Shown in pieces: positions 26,455 to 35,732 of a stretch of DNA of 64,000 nucleotides. Source of the stretch: Mycobacterium kyogaense (GTDB lineage Bacteria; Actinomycetota; Actinomycetes; Mycobacteriales; Mycobacteriaceae). Under the pieces are notes generated by a model that was not told the origin of the DNA, did not search any database, and worked only from the letters and a program-made list of their open reading frames with translations. Every line of letters starts with the position of its first letter. Position 1 is the stretch's first letter. The stretch is taken from the NCBI RefSeq assembly GCF_003254575.1, contig NZ_QJUA01000001.1, positions 248,001 to 312,000 on the forward strand, read 5' to 3'. Both the position numbers and the translations under genes were made by a program.

Positions 26455-27670
26455 GTTCGCCGCACTGACGCGCGAGCAGCTCGCAACGCTGGTGCCCGAA
26501 CTGCTGCTCATCGGCCAGATGATCGACCGTTCCGGAATGGCCTGGTGCATCAGCAATTTCGGCCGCGAAGCCATGCTGGAGATCGCCATCGAGGAGTGGA
26601 TGGGGGCCAGCCCCATCTACACCCGGCGGATGCAGAAGGCGCTGCGCTACGAAGGTACCGACGTCATCACGATCTTCAAGGGCCTGCAGCTCGACATCGG
26701 GGCACCGCCGCAGTTCATGGACTTCCGCTACACCGTGCACGATCGCTGGCACGGAGAATTCCACCTCGACCACTGCGGGGCGCTGCTCGACGTCGAACCG
26801 ATGGGCGAGGACTACGTGCGTGGCATGTGCCACGATATCGAGGATCCGACGTTCGACGCGACGGCCGTCGCGACCAATCGGCGGGCGCAGATCCGGCCCA
26901 TCCACCGGCCGCCCCGGCTCCCCGCCGATCGTCACCCGCACTGCGCGTGGACGGTCGTCATCGACGACGACCACCCTGAGGTGGCCGATCACCCGGTCCT
27001 GGAGACCATTGCGGGCACCCGCGCGGCACGCACCGAACTCGACCCGATCGACGCCAGCGACGAGGGCAGCAGCGACTACAGCGGAGAACTGTTGTCGGAC
27101 TTCGACTTCGATGCATTCTCGCACTCAGCGCTGGTGCGGATGGCGGACGAGGTCTGCCTGCAGATGCACCTGCTCAACCTGTCGTTCGTGACCGCAGTGG
27201 GTGCTCGTGTGGGCGCCGATCAGGCCCTGGCGACCGAGATCTGCACCAAGCAGCTCACCGGGGTGGCCGGCCTGGCCGCCGAGCGCATCCACCGCGCGCT
27301 GGGTCTGCCTGCCGGCATCGACGGCGCCGTGGAGATGCTGCGGCTGCACCCCCTGTTCAATCCCTCCGCCTACGTCGACGCGGAGTTCGGGTCCGACTCG
27401 GTGCACGTGCAGCGCTCACCGGCGCACGATGACGGGGCCTGGGTGGCGCTGGTGCATCCCGGGGAGCGCCGCCCCCTGCAGGCGGCCGTCGCGGCCCTGG
27501 ATCCCCACCTCGATGTGGAGCTGACGGGAACTCCCACCGAGTGGACCGCGCAGGTGGTGCGCCGCGAGACCCCGGCGCGGGAACTCGGCGAGGTGTCGGT
27601 GGTGAAGTTCAGCGGGGGAGCTTCCTTCGAGTTCCAGCCGAGGCGGTCGCTGCCGCTGACGGTGGTGTAG
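26444..27670 (+). CDS. Unrecognised conserved-looking protein at the end of the aldA operon
   Basis: 408 residues, soluble, no signal peptide. I do not recognise the family with confidence. The N-terminal 130 residues are rich in aromatics, Cys and His (FHLDHCGALLDVEPMGEDY, RGMCHDIEDPTFD), suggesting a metal site or an L-2-aminothiazoline-4-carboxylate hydrolase-like fold. The C-terminal half is helical, then β. ATG 26444 overlaps the CMD stop by 11 bp, so translation is coupled to the operon. Its 3' end overlaps the convergent tetR by 62 bp. M. tuberculosis lacks it at this position. Confidence 0.65.
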   Translation: MSSRFAALTREQLATLVPELLLIGQMIDRSGMAWCISNFGREAMLEIAIEEWMGASPIYTRRMQKALRYEGTDVITIFKGLQLDIGAPPQFMDFRYTVHDRWHGEFHLDHCGALLDVEPMGEDYVRGMCHDIEDPTFDATAVATNRRAQIRPIHRPPRLPADRHPHCAWTVVIDDDHPEVADHPVLETIAGTRAARTELDPIDASDEGSSDYSGELLSDFDFDAFSHSALVRMADEVCLQMHLLNLSFVTAVGARVGADQALATEICTKQLTGVAGLAAERIHRALGLPAGIDGAVEMLRLHPLFNPSAYVDAEFGSDSVHVQRSPAHDDGAWVALVHPGERRPLQAAVAALDPHLDVELTGTPTEWTAQVVRRETPARELGEVSVVKFSGGASFEFQPRRSLPLTVV

Positions 27671-28256
27671 CGCGCAGCGCGCCGCCCACCCACCGCCGCA
27701 GGTAGGCGCGAAGCTCCGCGCCGCGGCGCGGTGGACGGCCCGGGTCGATGACGAACGACTGGATCACCCTCAGCAGATGCTCGGCGAGTTCGTCGACATG
27801 CTCTGCCGGGTAGCCCGCCGCTGCCCAGTCGACATCGAGCCGGCCCACCATGTCGCGGGCGAACCGCAACCCCACATCCGAGGTGACCGACTCGACGTGG
27901 GAGGTGCCGCCCGGCGCCATGAGCAATCCGATGTACTTCTCCTTCGGGAGCCACTCCAGGGCGGTGGCGACGGCTTCGGTGACCGCATCGGCGGGATCGG
28001 TGATGCCGGCGACATGGTCGGCCAGCCGCTGCAGGAAACCGTCGACGGCGCGCACTGCCGCGGCCACGAGCAACGCTTCGGTGCTGGGGAAGTACCGATA
28101 CACGGTCTGCCGGGTCACCCCGACCGAGCGGGCGACATCGGAGATGGAGAAGTCGGCGCCGCGCTCCTCGATGGCCTTGCCCGCCGCCGCCAGGATCCGC
28201 GCGATGGCCTCCTCGTCGGAGGCCGGTTTGGCTCCTGACCAACCGTGGGTGCGCAC
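27609..28256 (-). CDS. TetR family regulator downstream of the CYP125-like gene
   Basis: 215 residues: helix-turn-helix FSISDVARSVGVTRQTVYRYFPSTEALL near residues 36-63, then a ligand-binding helical domain. It starts with GTG 28256, 39 bp after the P450 stop on the same strand, so probably part of a P450-tetR operon and an autoregulator of it. The C-terminal ~20 codons overlap the convergent upstream-operon gene. Ligand unknown. Confidence 0.88.
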   Translation of the reverse strand: MRTHGWSGAKPASDEEAIARILAAAGKAIEERGADFSISDVARSVGVTRQTVYRYFPSTEALLVAAAVRAVDGFLQRLADHVAGITDPADAVTEAVATALEWLPKEKYIGLLMAPGGTSHVESVTSDVGLRFARDMVGRLDVDWAAAGYPAEHVDELAEHLLRVIQSFVIDPGRPPRRGAELRAYLRRWVGGALRATPPSAAATASAGTRRKLPR

Positions 28257-28295
28257 GATGGCACCTTAGATCGCGGCCGACCGGACCGGGCGATG

Positions 28296-29519
28296 CTAGC
28301 GGTAGGCGACCCGCAACTCTTTGACTCCGTTGATCCAGCCCGAGCGCAGCCGCGTCGGTTCGGCCAGCTTGGAGATGTCGGGAATCTGCTCGGCGATCTG
28401 GTCGAAGATCAGCTTGATCTCCATACGGGCCAGGTTGGCGCCGATGCAGTAGTGCGCGCCGTTGCCGCCGAACGCCAGGTGTGGATTGGGGTCACGGGAG
28501 ATGTCGAACTCGAAGGGGCGGTCGAAGACTGCCTCGTCGAAGTTCGCCGAGCTGTAGAACAGCCCGACCCGTTGGCCCTCGCCGATCAGCGTCCCGCCCA
28601 GCTCGACATCCTGGGTCGCCGTGCGCTGGAAACAGTGCACGGGGGTGGCCCAGCGGATGATCTCGTCGACGGCCGTGTGGGGGCGCTCGCGGGTGAACAG
28701 CTCCCACTGGTCGGGGTTCTCGAGGAACGCGTTCATGCCGTGCGTCATCGCGTTGCGGGTGGTCTCGTTGCCCGCCACGGCCAGCAGTATGACGAAGAAG
28801 GCGAACTCGACGTCCGACATACCGTCACCGTCGAGATCGGCCTGCACGAGCCGGGTGACGATGTCGTCGGCGGGACACCGGCGGCGCTCCTCGGCCATCG
28901 TGTAGGCGTAGCCCATCAGCTCGGCGTTGGCGGCCACGTGGTCGGTCTCGAAATCCGGGTCGTCGGTGTTCATGATCGCGTTGGTCCAGTCGAACAACTT
29001 CTCCCGGTCGGCTTCCGGCACGCCGATGAGATCGGCGATGGCCTGCAGGGGCAGCGCCATGGCGATGTCGTGCACGAAGTCGCCGCTGCCCTTCTCGGCG
29101 GCCGTGGCGACGATCTCGCGCGCGGATTCGGCCAGCTTGTTCTCCAGCGTCGCGATGGCCCGCGGGGTGAACAGCCGCGACACGATCTTGCGCAGCCGGG
29201 TGTGCTCGGGTGCGTCGTGGTTGATGAGCAGCGCTTTCGTCAGTTCGAGCTGGTCGCCGGTCACCCCGTCGGGCAGGCGCATCACCGCGCCCTTGCGGTT
29301 GGTCGACCACAGCGCGCCGTCCCGCGAGATCGCCTTGATGTCGGCATGGCGGGTGATCACCCAGTACCCGCCGTCGTCGAACACCGACTCCTGCTGGGGG
29401 TTCCACCAGACCGGGGCGGTCGCGCGCAGCTCGGCGAACTCGCGTGCCGGCAGGCCTCGGACCAGCACGTCCGGGTCGGTGAAGTCGTAGCCGGCGGGCA
29501 GGAAGGGGCAGCTGGTCAT
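28296..29519 (-). CDS. Cytochrome P450, CYP125-family-like (steroid/fatty-chain hydroxylase)
   Basis: 407 residues. Aligns along its length with the CYP125 cholesterol C26-monooxygenase as I know it: PAGYDFTDPDVLVRGLPAREF, LLINHDAPEHTRLRKIVSRLFTPRA, I-helix AVAGNETTRNA, heme loop AFGGNGAHYCIGANLARME and the end LRSGWINGVKEL. It is not the syntenic CYP125A1 and lies away from the main cholesterol regulon, so it may be a paralogue with another steroid or branched-lipid substrate. ATG 29519 has GGAGG 6 nt upstream. Divergent from purD. Confidence 0.88.
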   Translation of the reverse strand: MTSCPFLPAGYDFTDPDVLVRGLPAREFAELRATAPVWWNPQQESVFDDGGYWVITRHADIKAISRDGALWSTNRKGAVMRLPDGVTGDQLELTKALLINHDAPEHTRLRKIVSRLFTPRAIATLENKLAESAREIVATAAEKGSGDFVHDIAMALPLQAIADLIGVPEADREKLFDWTNAIMNTDDPDFETDHVAANAELMGYAYTMAEERRRCPADDIVTRLVQADLDGDGMSDVEFAFFVILLAVAGNETTRNAMTHGMNAFLENPDQWELFTRERPHTAVDEIIRWATPVHCFQRTATQDVELGGTLIGEGQRVGLFYSSANFDEAVFDRPFEFDISRDPNPHLAFGGNGAHYCIGANLARMEIKLIFDQIAEQIPDISKLAEPTRLRSGWINGVKELRVAYR

Positions 29520-29554
29520 GCGGGCCTCCGTGGTGTGACGTAGAGCACGTGAGG

Positions 29555-29587
29555 TTGACCATACACCTAACGCTGCAACTGTATGAT
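29555..29587. promoter_or_regulatory. Divergent promoter region of the P450 gene and purD
   Basis: Plus strand: TATGAT (29582-29587) is a good -10, ~40 bp before the purD GTG; the nearest -35-like TTGACC (29555-29560) is 21 bp away, longer than ideal. CATACA (29560-29565) and TGTATG (29580-29585) form an inverted repeat with a 14-bp spacer around the promoter, a possible operator for the TetR encoded downstream of the P450. Confidence 0.4.
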
Positions 29588-29625
29588 CGGTCGGCGCCAT
29601 GGCCGTGCGATTAGGGTGTTCACCT

Positions 29626-30894
29626 GTGCACGTCCTGGTGATCGGCTCCGGAGCCCGTGAACACGCGCTGCTGCTCGCACTGCGCCGAGACCCCGCGGTG
29701 GATGGGCTGTCCGTCGCGCCAGGCAACGCCGGCAGCGCTGCAGTCGCCGACCAGTACGACGTCGACGTGACGTCGGCCGACGAGGTCGTCGCGCTGGCTC
29801 GCAGGGTGGCGGCGGACCTGGTGGTCATCGGTCCGGAGGTGCCGTTGGTCCTCGGGGTGGCCGATGCCGTGCGGGCGGCCGGTATCGCCTGCTTCGGCCC
29901 GACTCGGGACGCTGCGCGCATCGAGGGCTCCAAGGCCTTCGCCAAAGACGTCATGAGCGCCGCGGGGGTGCGTACCGCGACCAGCGAGATCGTCGACAAC
30001 CCCGGACATCTCGACGCAGCGCTGGACCGCTTCGGCCCGCCCGCTGGCGAACAGGCCTGGGTGGTCAAGGACGACGGTCTCGCGGCCGGCAAGGGCGTGG
30101 TGGTCACGAGCGATCGCGAGGTGGCCCGGGCGCACGCTGCGAGCCTGTTGGAGGCCGGCCACCCTGTGCTGCTCGAATCGTTCCTCGACGGCCCCGAGGT
30201 GTCGCTGTTTTGCCTCGTCGACGGCGACACCGTGGTGCCGCTGCTGCCGGCCCAGGACTCCAAGCGGGTCGGCGACGGTGACACCGGGCCCAACACCGGC
30301 GGCATGGGCGCCTACACCCCGCTGCCGTGGCTGCCCGCCGAGATGACCGCGCGCATCGTCGACGAGATCGTCAGACCTGTTGCCGCGGAACTGGTTCGGC
30401 GCGGCAGTGCATTCTCCGGACTCCTGTACGCAGGTCTGGCGATCACGTCGAAAGGCCCCGCCGTCGTCGAATTCAACTGCCGCTTCGGCGATCCCGAGAC
30501 CCAGGCGGTGCTCGCCCTGCTCGATTCGCCGCTCGGGGCCCTCCTGATGGCCGTCGCCACCGGCGACCTGGCTGCCGCGCCGGCGCCGCGCTGGCGCGAC
30601 GGCGCCGCCATCACCGTCGTCATCGCCGCCGAGAACTACCCCGGCCGGCCACGAGTCGGTGACGTCATCACCGGCGCCGACGCCGACGAGGTGCTGCACG
30701 CGGGCACCGCACGCCGTGACGACGGGGCGCTGGTGTCCTCCGGAGGGCGGGTCCTCTCCGTCGTCGGCACCGGTGCCGATCTGGCCGCCGCGCGTACCTC
30801 GGCCTACTCGACCATCGAATCGATTCGCTTGCCGGGCAGCCACTTCCGCACCGACATCGGACTCGCCGCCGCCGACGGGAAGATCAGCCTCTAG
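29626..30894 (+). CDS. purD: Phosphoribosylamine-glycine ligase
   Basis: 422 residues, GARS ATP-grasp enzyme; makes glycinamide ribonucleotide, the second step of purine synthesis. Motifs: [63 protein letters not shown] 29626 is chosen: AGGGTG lies 7 nt upstream, and this gives the family N-terminus (VHVLVIGSG). Its TAG overlaps the convergent esterase stop. Order purD-esterase-tetR matches Rv0772, Rv0774c, Rv0775. Confidence 0.96.
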   Translation: MHVLVIGSGAREHALLLALRRDPAVDGLSVAPGNAGSAAVADQYDVDVTSADEVVALARRVAADLVVIGPEVPLVLGVADAVRAAGIACFGPTRDAARIEGSKAFAKDVMSAAGVRTATSEIVDNPGHLDAALDRFGPPAGEQAWVVKDDGLAAGKGVVVTSDREVARAHAASLLEAGHPVLLESFLDGPEVSLFCLVDGDTVVPLLPAQDSKRVGDGDTGPNTGGMGAYTPLPWLPAEMTARIVDEIVRPVAAELVRRGSAFSGLLYAGLAITSKGPAVVEFNCRFGDPETQAVLALLDSPLGALLMAVATGDLAAAPAPRWRDGAAITVVIAAENYPGRPRVGDVITGADADEVLHAGTARRDDGALVSSGGRVLSVVGTGADLAAARTSAYSTIESIRLPGSHFRTDIGLAAADGKISL

Positions 30895-31739
30895 GCCGTC
30901 AGCAGCGGTGCCATCCAGGTCAGCTCCGAGCTCAGCTGCGACGACCAGAACGCGGCGTTGTGGCCGCCGGGGGAGAATCCGCCGGCGGGCGGATTCGGCA
31001 ACTGGGCGATGAACTGCCGGGTCGCCGACGCGAACGGATCGTCGTTGCCGATGTCGATACGCAGCGGGATGCCGGTGAGCCCCGGCAGACCCCACACACT
31101 GTTCGCCTGGTAATCCTCCGCGCCGTCGAACGCGCCGGGAGCCGCCGACCCCGGTGACGTCCACAGTGCCGGGCTGACCGCACAGATCGCCGCGGTGCGC
31201 GGCGCGCCCAGCCGGGCGCCCAGCAGCATGGCGCCGTAGCCGCCCATCGACCACCCGAGGAATCCGACCCGTGATGTGTCGAGGCCCTGCCCGGCCAACA
31301 GCGGCAGGAACTCGTCGAGCACCATCGCGCCCGCATCGTCTCCGGAGACACGCCGATGCCAGTAGCCGTTGCCGCCGTCGACAGCGGCGAGCGCGAACGG
31401 CGGCACACCTGCGGCCACCGCGTCGGCGAGGAACTGTTCGGCGCCCATCGACATGACCGTCGCGGCGCTGCTGTCCTTGCCGTGCAGCAGGATCACCGGG
31501 CGCAGCGGCGCGCTCTGGCCGGGCGGGCGGGCGATGATCCAGTTGGTCGGTGCGCCGCCCCGGGCGGCGGAGGTGAACGTGCCGGCCGCGTACGTCGGCG
31601 CCGCGGCAGGCGGTGCCCCCGCTGCCGCTGCCCGGGTCAACGCGGACACGGCGGTGGCTCCTGCTGCGGTCACGAGTCCCGCCCGGCATCCGAGGCCGAG
31701 CATGGCTCGCCGGCTGATCGTCGGCATGCGCGCCATCAT
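30891..31739 (-). CDS. Tat-exported α/β-hydrolase, putative esterase (Rv0774c-like)
   Basis: 282 residues. Twin-arginine signal ([13 protein letters not shown]) with an Ala-rich stretch to about residue 45. Esterase-D/antigen-85-type hydrolase domain: HGKDSS, nucleophile elbow GWSMGGYG, Asp in IDIGNDDP and His in GGHNAAFW form the expected triad. Rv0774c is reported to be a secreted esterase. Starts at 31739, 31736 or 31727 are all possible; no ribosome site separates them. Expected in the cell envelope. Confidence 0.85.
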   Translation of the reverse strand: MMARMPTISRRAMLGLGCRAGLVTAAGATAVSALTRAAAAGAPPAAAPTYAAGTFTSAARGGAPTNWIIARPPGQSAPLRPVILLHGKDSSAATVMSMGAEQFLADAVAAGVPPFALAAVDGGNGYWHRRVSGDDAGAMVLDEFLPLLAGQGLDTSRVGFLGWSMGGYGAMLLGARLGAPRTAAICAVSPALWTSPGSAAPGAFDGAEDYQANSVWGLPGLTGIPLRIDIGNDDPFASATRQFIAQLPNPPAGGFSPGGHNAAFWSSQLSSELTWMAPLLTA

Positions 31740-31798
31740 GCCATCGGTGCGGAGGCGAATTGCCGAAAGCCCGATGCCGTACCCCCGTGGCTGGCACG

Positions 31799-32407
31799 AT
31801 GCTAGACGTGACGGCAGCAGTCACTCCCAAGGGAGAACGTCGGCGGTATGCGCTGGTCAGCGCCGCTGCCGACCTGCTGTGCGAGGGTGGCTTCGACGCG
31901 GTGCGCCATCGCGCGGTCGCCCGCCGCGCCGGCCTTCCGCTGGCCTCGACCACGTACTACTTTTCTTCGCTGGACGACCTGATCGCCCATGCCGTCGAAT
32001 ACGTCGGCCTGCTGGAGACCCAGGACCTCCAGAACCGGGTGGCGGACCTGTCGCGGCGGCGGCGAGGCCCCGAGTCGACCGCCGACATCCTGGTCGACCT
32101 CCTCGTCGGTGACAGCCGCGAACGGGTGACCGAACACCTGATCTCCCGGTACGAGCGGCTGATCGCGTGCGCGCGCCAACCCAACCTGCGCGACATCCAA
32201 CGCAGAATCCTCAAACACCGCACCGACGCGGTGATCGCGGTCGTCGAACGGTGTGGCCGTTCGGTACATCCCGAGTTGCTGACCGCCCTGGTGTGCGCCG
32301 TCGACGGTGCGGTGGTGGCCGCGCTCGTCGGTGACGGCGACGGACCGCGCGCCACGGCGAGGGCGACGTTGATCGACGTGATCGACGTGCTGGCTCCCTA
32401 CACTTAG
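31799..32407 (+). CDS. TetR family regulator (Rv0775-like)
   Basis: 202 residues from ATG 31799 (GTG 31808 is an alternative). Helix-turn-helix FDAVRHRAVARRAGLPLASTTYYFSSLDDL, then a helical effector domain. Divergent from the exported esterase, which is a likely target. In M. tuberculosis, purB follows two genes later; here ~28 kb of other genes intervene. Ligand unknown. Confidence 0.87.
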   Translation: MLDVTAAVTPKGERRRYALVSAAADLLCEGGFDAVRHRAVARRAGLPLASTTYYFSSLDDLIAHAVEYVGLLETQDLQNRVADLSRRRRGPESTADILVDLLVGDSRERVTEHLISRYERLIACARQPNLRDIQRRILKHRTDAVIAVVERCGRSVHPELLTALVCAVDGAVVAALVGDGDGPRATARATLIDVIDVLAPYT

Positions 32408-32471
32408 CCTCTGCGCCGCAGGGCGCCGTGACCGAAGATGGGTGGACCGAGCGAGAGGTAGGGGGAGGCGC

Positions 32472-33905
32472 ATGGCGGATTCGGCGACCGATCAGGAGAC
32501 TCAGCAGCCCGAGTTGAAGCGGGTGATGGGACCCGGCCTGCTGCTGCTGTTCGTGGTCGGCGACATCCTCGGCACCGGCGTGTACGCGCTCGTCGGGGAT
32601 GTGGCAGCCGAAGTCGGTGGTGCAGCGTGGCTTCCGTTCTTCGTCGCGTTCGGCGTCGCCACGATCACCGCGTTCAGCTACCTGGAGCTGGTCACGAAGT
32701 ATCCGCAGGCGGCGGGCGCTGCGCTCTATGCGCACAAGGCGTTCGGCATCCACTTCGTCACGTTCCTGGTCGCCTTCGTCGTCATGTGTTCTGGAATCAC
32801 CTCGGCGGCAACGGCTTCCAGAGCCTTCGCGGCAAATTTCTTCACCGGTATCGATGTCGACGCATCCAAGCTCGCCGTGGCCCTGTTGGCCCTCGGATTC
32901 ATGGCGGCCCTGGCCGCCATCAACTTCCGCGGTGTGGGGGAGAGCGTCAAGCTCAACGTCGTCCTGACGATCGTCGAGATCACCGGTCTGGTCATCGTGA
33001 TCCTCGTCGGGCTGTGGGCGTTCACCAGCAGCGCCGACGTGGACTTCTCCCGAATCGTCGCGTTCGAGACCGCCGAGGACAAGAACACGTTCCTCGCGGT
33101 GACCGCCGCGACGTCGCTCGCCTTCTTCGCGATGGTCGGTTTCGAGGATTCGGTCAACATGGCCGAGGAGACCAAGGACCCGGTCAAGACGTTCCCCAAG
33201 ATCCTGCTGTCGGGGCTCTCGATCGCCGGCGTCGTCTACATCCTCGTCTCGATCGTCGCGGTGGCGCTGGTCCCGATCGGCGAGCTGGAGGCCAGCGACA
33301 CCCCGCTGGTCGAGGTCGTCAAGGCCGGTGCGCCCGGGCTGCCGATCGACTCGATCCTGCCGTTCATGACGATGTTCGCCGTCTCGAACACCGCGCTGAT
33401 CAACATGCTGATGGCGAGCCGGCTGATCTACGGCATGGCCCGCCAACACGTGCTGCCCCCGGTGCTGGGCACCGTGCATCCCACGCGCCGCTCGCCCTGG
33501 GTGGCGATCGTGTTCACCACGCTGATCGCGTTCGGTCTGATCCTCTACGTCAGCGCCTTCGCGAGCAGCAACGCCATTTCGGTGCTCGGCGGCACCACGA
33601 GCCTGCTCCTACTCGCGGTGTTCGCGGTGGTCAACGTGGCGGTTCTGGTGCTGCGCCGCGACGTGCGCGAGACAGGCGGTCATTTCACGACCCCGACGAT
33701 CCTGCCCGTCATCGGATTCCTGGTCTCGCTGTACCTGGTGACGCCGCTGTCCGGCCGTCCTGCTCAGCAGTACATCGTGGCCGGGGTGCTGGTGGCGCTC
33801 GGCGTCGTGTTGTTCTTCGTCACCCAGCTGATCAACCGGCAGCTCGGCATTCGCGACGCCCACATCAGCGATCCGACGCATCTGGGCGCCGGACCGGACG
33901 ACTGA
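32472..33905 (+). CDS. APC superfamily amino acid/amine permease
   Basis: 477 residues with about 12 hydrophobic helices. The APC signature is in helix 1 (LFVVGDILGTGVYALVG) and after helix 6 (AFFAMVGFEDSVNMAEETKDP). Moves amino acids or amines across the membrane with protons. ATG 32472 follows GGGGGAGG. It is adjacent to sdaA and the betaine island, so serine or another pathway amine is a plausible substrate, but the gene may be independent. Its stop is 1 bp from the convergent small gene. Confidence 0.85.
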   Translation: MADSATDQETQQPELKRVMGPGLLLLFVVGDILGTGVYALVGDVAAEVGGAAWLPFFVAFGVATITAFSYLELVTKYPQAAGAALYAHKAFGIHFVTFLVAFVVMCSGITSAATASRAFAANFFTGIDVDASKLAVALLALGFMAALAAINFRGVGESVKLNVVLTIVEITGLVIVILVGLWAFTSSADVDFSRIVAFETAEDKNTFLAVTAATSLAFFAMVGFEDSVNMAEETKDPVKTFPKILLSGLSIAGVVYILVSIVAVALVPIGELEASDTPLVEVVKAGAPGLPIDSILPFMTMFAVSNTALINMLMASRLIYGMARQHVLPPVLGTVHPTRRSPWVAIVFTTLIAFGLILYVSAFASSNAISVLGGTTSLLLLAVFAVVNVAVLVLRRDVRETGGHFTTPTILPVIGFLVSLYLVTPLSGRPAQQYIVAGVLVALGVVLFFVTQLINRQLGIRDAHISDPTHLGAGPDD

Positions 33906-33906
33906 G

Positions 33907-34146
33907 TCAGACCGCCGCGGGGTGGTCGTGCCTGCGGGCAGCGGCCCGGTCCAGCAGATCCTGATCGGCGGGCGCCAACGGCACATGCGCCGAGAGGTAC
34001 ACGTCGACGACAGCGTCGAACCGGCGAATGACCGCGCCCGGAGTGAGGCCGAACCCGCGGCGGCACTCCGTGTCCGGCAGTGGCCGGTCGGCCGGCCGCG
34101 CGGTCACGAACGACAGAATCTGGCGGTCGTACCAATCAAGGTGCAT
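33907..34146 (-). CDS. Small hypothetical protein coupled to sdaA (DUF3263-like?)
   Basis: 79 residues, starting MHLDWYDRQILSFVT, with an Arg-rich middle that resembles a small winged-helix or DUF3263-type protein (YDRQIL…RRGFGLTPGAVIRRFDAVVDVYL). The match is weak. ATG 34146 has GAGG 8 nt upstream; a GTG at 34155 directly after the sdaA stop is the alternative. It is surely co-transcribed with sdaA. Possibly a DNA-binding accessory factor; function not known. Confidence 0.55.
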   Translation of the reverse strand: MHLDWYDRQILSFVTARPADRPLPDTECRRGFGLTPGAVIRRFDAVVDVYLSAHVPLAPADQDLLDRAAARRHDHPAAV

Positions 34147-34156
34147 CTCTTCCACC

Positions 34157-35545
34157 TCAGCATTCGACGTAGTTCACGGGCACATTGACGGCCAAGCCTC
34201 CGGTGGAGGTCTCCTTATATTTGGCGAGCATGTCGGCTCCGGTGGTGCGCATCGTCTCGATCACCTGATCCAGCGTCACGTGGTGGGACCCGTCGCCGCG
34301 CAGCGCCATCCTGGCGGCGTTGATGGCTTTGCCCGCCGAGATCGCGTTGCGTTCGATGCACGGGATCTGCACCAGGCCCCCGATGGGATCGCAGGTCAGA
34401 CCCAAGCTGTGTTCCATCGCGATCTCGGCTGCGTTCTCCACCTGTTCCGGTGTGCCGCCGAGGATCTCGGCCAGCCCGGCGGCCGCCATCGACGCGGCTG
34501 AGCCGACCTCGCCCTGGCACCCGACCTCGGCCCCGGAGATCGACGCGCGTTCCTTGTACAGCGAGCCGATGGCCCCCGCCGCCAGGAGGAAGCGCACCGC
34601 GGTGCCGTCGGGATCGCGCTTGCCGGCATCGGTGTAGTGCACCGCATAGTGCAGCACTGCGGGCACGATACCCGCGGCGCCATTGGTGGGTGCAGTGACG
34701 ATCCGTCCGCCGGAGGCGTTCTCTTCGTTGACGGCCAGCGCCACGAGATTGACCCAGTCTAAAGCGAATTCGGGCAGTCGGTCGGGGTCCTCGGCGATGA
34801 GGCGGTCGTACCAGTCCTTGGCACGTCGCCGGACGCGCAGCGTGCCCGGCAGGTAACCGGCCCGGCTGACACCGCGCTTCTCGCACTCGACCATGACGTC
34901 GCGGATGTGCAGCAACCGGCGCCGGACCTCGTCTTCTGCGCGGTTCTCACACTCGACGGCCAGCATGAGTTCGCCGACGCTGCAGGTGCGTCGGTGGCAG
35001 AGTTCGAGCAACTCTTTTCCCGAGCCGAACGCCAGCGACTGTGGGTCCGCGGTGCGAGGTGCCGTATCGAGGGTCTCGGCCTCGGAGACGACGAACCCGC
35101 CGCCGACCGAGAAATAGGTCTGGCGGTACAGTTCGCGACCGTCGGCGTCGACTGCGGTCAGCGTCATGCCGTTGGGATGAAACGGCAGGATCGTCAGCGG
35201 CCGCAGTGTGAGGTCCTGCTCGCTCAGCCGGATGGGATGGGTGCCCGCCAACTGGATCGTGCCCGTCGCGCGCATCGCGTCGACGCACGCCTCCAGATCC
35301 GCGGACAGGATCTCGTCCGGCCGGTGGCCCTCGAGCCCGAGCAGTACTGCGGTGAACGTGCCGTGCCCGGCGCCGGTGGCCGCCAGGGACCCGTACAAGT
35401 CGGCGCGCACGTCGGCAACCGCGTCGACGGCGGCGAGTGTCTGCAGATCGTCGACGAACCTTGCGGCGGCCCGCATCGGACCGACCGTATGGGAACTCGA
35501 GGGGCCGATACCGACCGAGAAGAGGTCGAATACGCTGATCGTCAT
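34157..35545 (-). CDS. sdaA: L-serine ammonia-lyase (single-chain, 4Fe-4S)
   Basis: 462 residues, iron-sulfur L-serine dehydratase: N-terminal [27 protein letters not shown]; catalytic half with [14 protein letters not shown] and cluster cysteines in [24 protein letters not shown]. Converts L-serine to pyruvate and ammonia in the cytoplasm. ATG 35545 has AGGAGG 7 nt upstream. A TGATATATGA operator-like site lies 25 bp before the start, shared with glyA, DMG oxidase and BCCT promoters. It therefore fits as the last step of betaine-glycine-serine-pyruvate. Confidence 0.95.
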   Translation of the reverse strand: MTISVFDLFSVGIGPSSSHTVGPMRAAARFVDDLQTLAAVDAVADVRADLYGSLAATGAGHGTFTAVLLGLEGHRPDEILSADLEACVDAMRATGTIQLAGTHPIRLSEQDLTLRPLTILPFHPNGMTLTAVDADGRELYRQTYFSVGGGFVVSEAETLDTAPRTADPQSLAFGSGKELLELCHRRTCSVGELMLAVECENRAEDEVRRRLLHIRDVMVECEKRGVSRAGYLPGTLRVRRRAKDWYDRLIAEDPDRLPEFALDWVNLVALAVNEENASGGRIVTAPTNGAAGIVPAVLHYAVHYTDAGKRDPDGTAVRFLLAAGAIGSLYKERASISGAEVGCQGEVGSAASMAAAGLAEILGGTPEQVENAAEIAMEHSLGLTCDPIGGLVQIPCIERNAISAGKAINAARMALRGDGSHHVTLDQVIETMRTTGADMLAKYKETSTGGLAVNVPVNYVEC

Positions 35546-35569
35546 GCGGGGCCTCCTCTGATCGAATAT

Positions 35570-35579
35570 TGATATATGA
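35570..35579 (-). promoter_or_regulatory. Betaine-regulon operator-like site before sdaA
   Basis: TGATATATGA, nine of ten matches to the palindrome TGATATATCA repeated before four other genes of this island. It lies 25-34 bp upstream of the sdaA ATG and could overlap a -10 (TATATC on the minus strand). Confidence 0.6.
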
Positions 35580-35647
35580 GTTGAGACGTCAACCGTAGGT
35601 CAGCCTGGTCAGCGCGTCAAGGAAGGAAGCCTGACTGATTCGACCGC

Positions 35648-35718
35648 TTGACCACGGGCTTGCGGTGGAATACCTTGCTCCCAAGCTGAGGTTTTAGTAA
35701 GTACCTCTGAAATGTCAG
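35648..35718 (+). promoter_or_regulatory. Promoter and CTGARATKTCAG operator before the dgcA-like gene
   Basis: TTGACC (35648-35653), 17-bp spacer, TACCTT (35671-35676) form a reasonable promoter. CTGAAATGTCAG (35707-35718) lies downstream of the expected transcript start and 14 bp before ATG 35733. The same palindrome (CTGAGATTTCAG) precedes the gntR gene at 41237-41863, which suggests repression by that protein. Confidence 0.55.
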
Positions 35719-35732
35719 AAAGCTGGTGCCCG

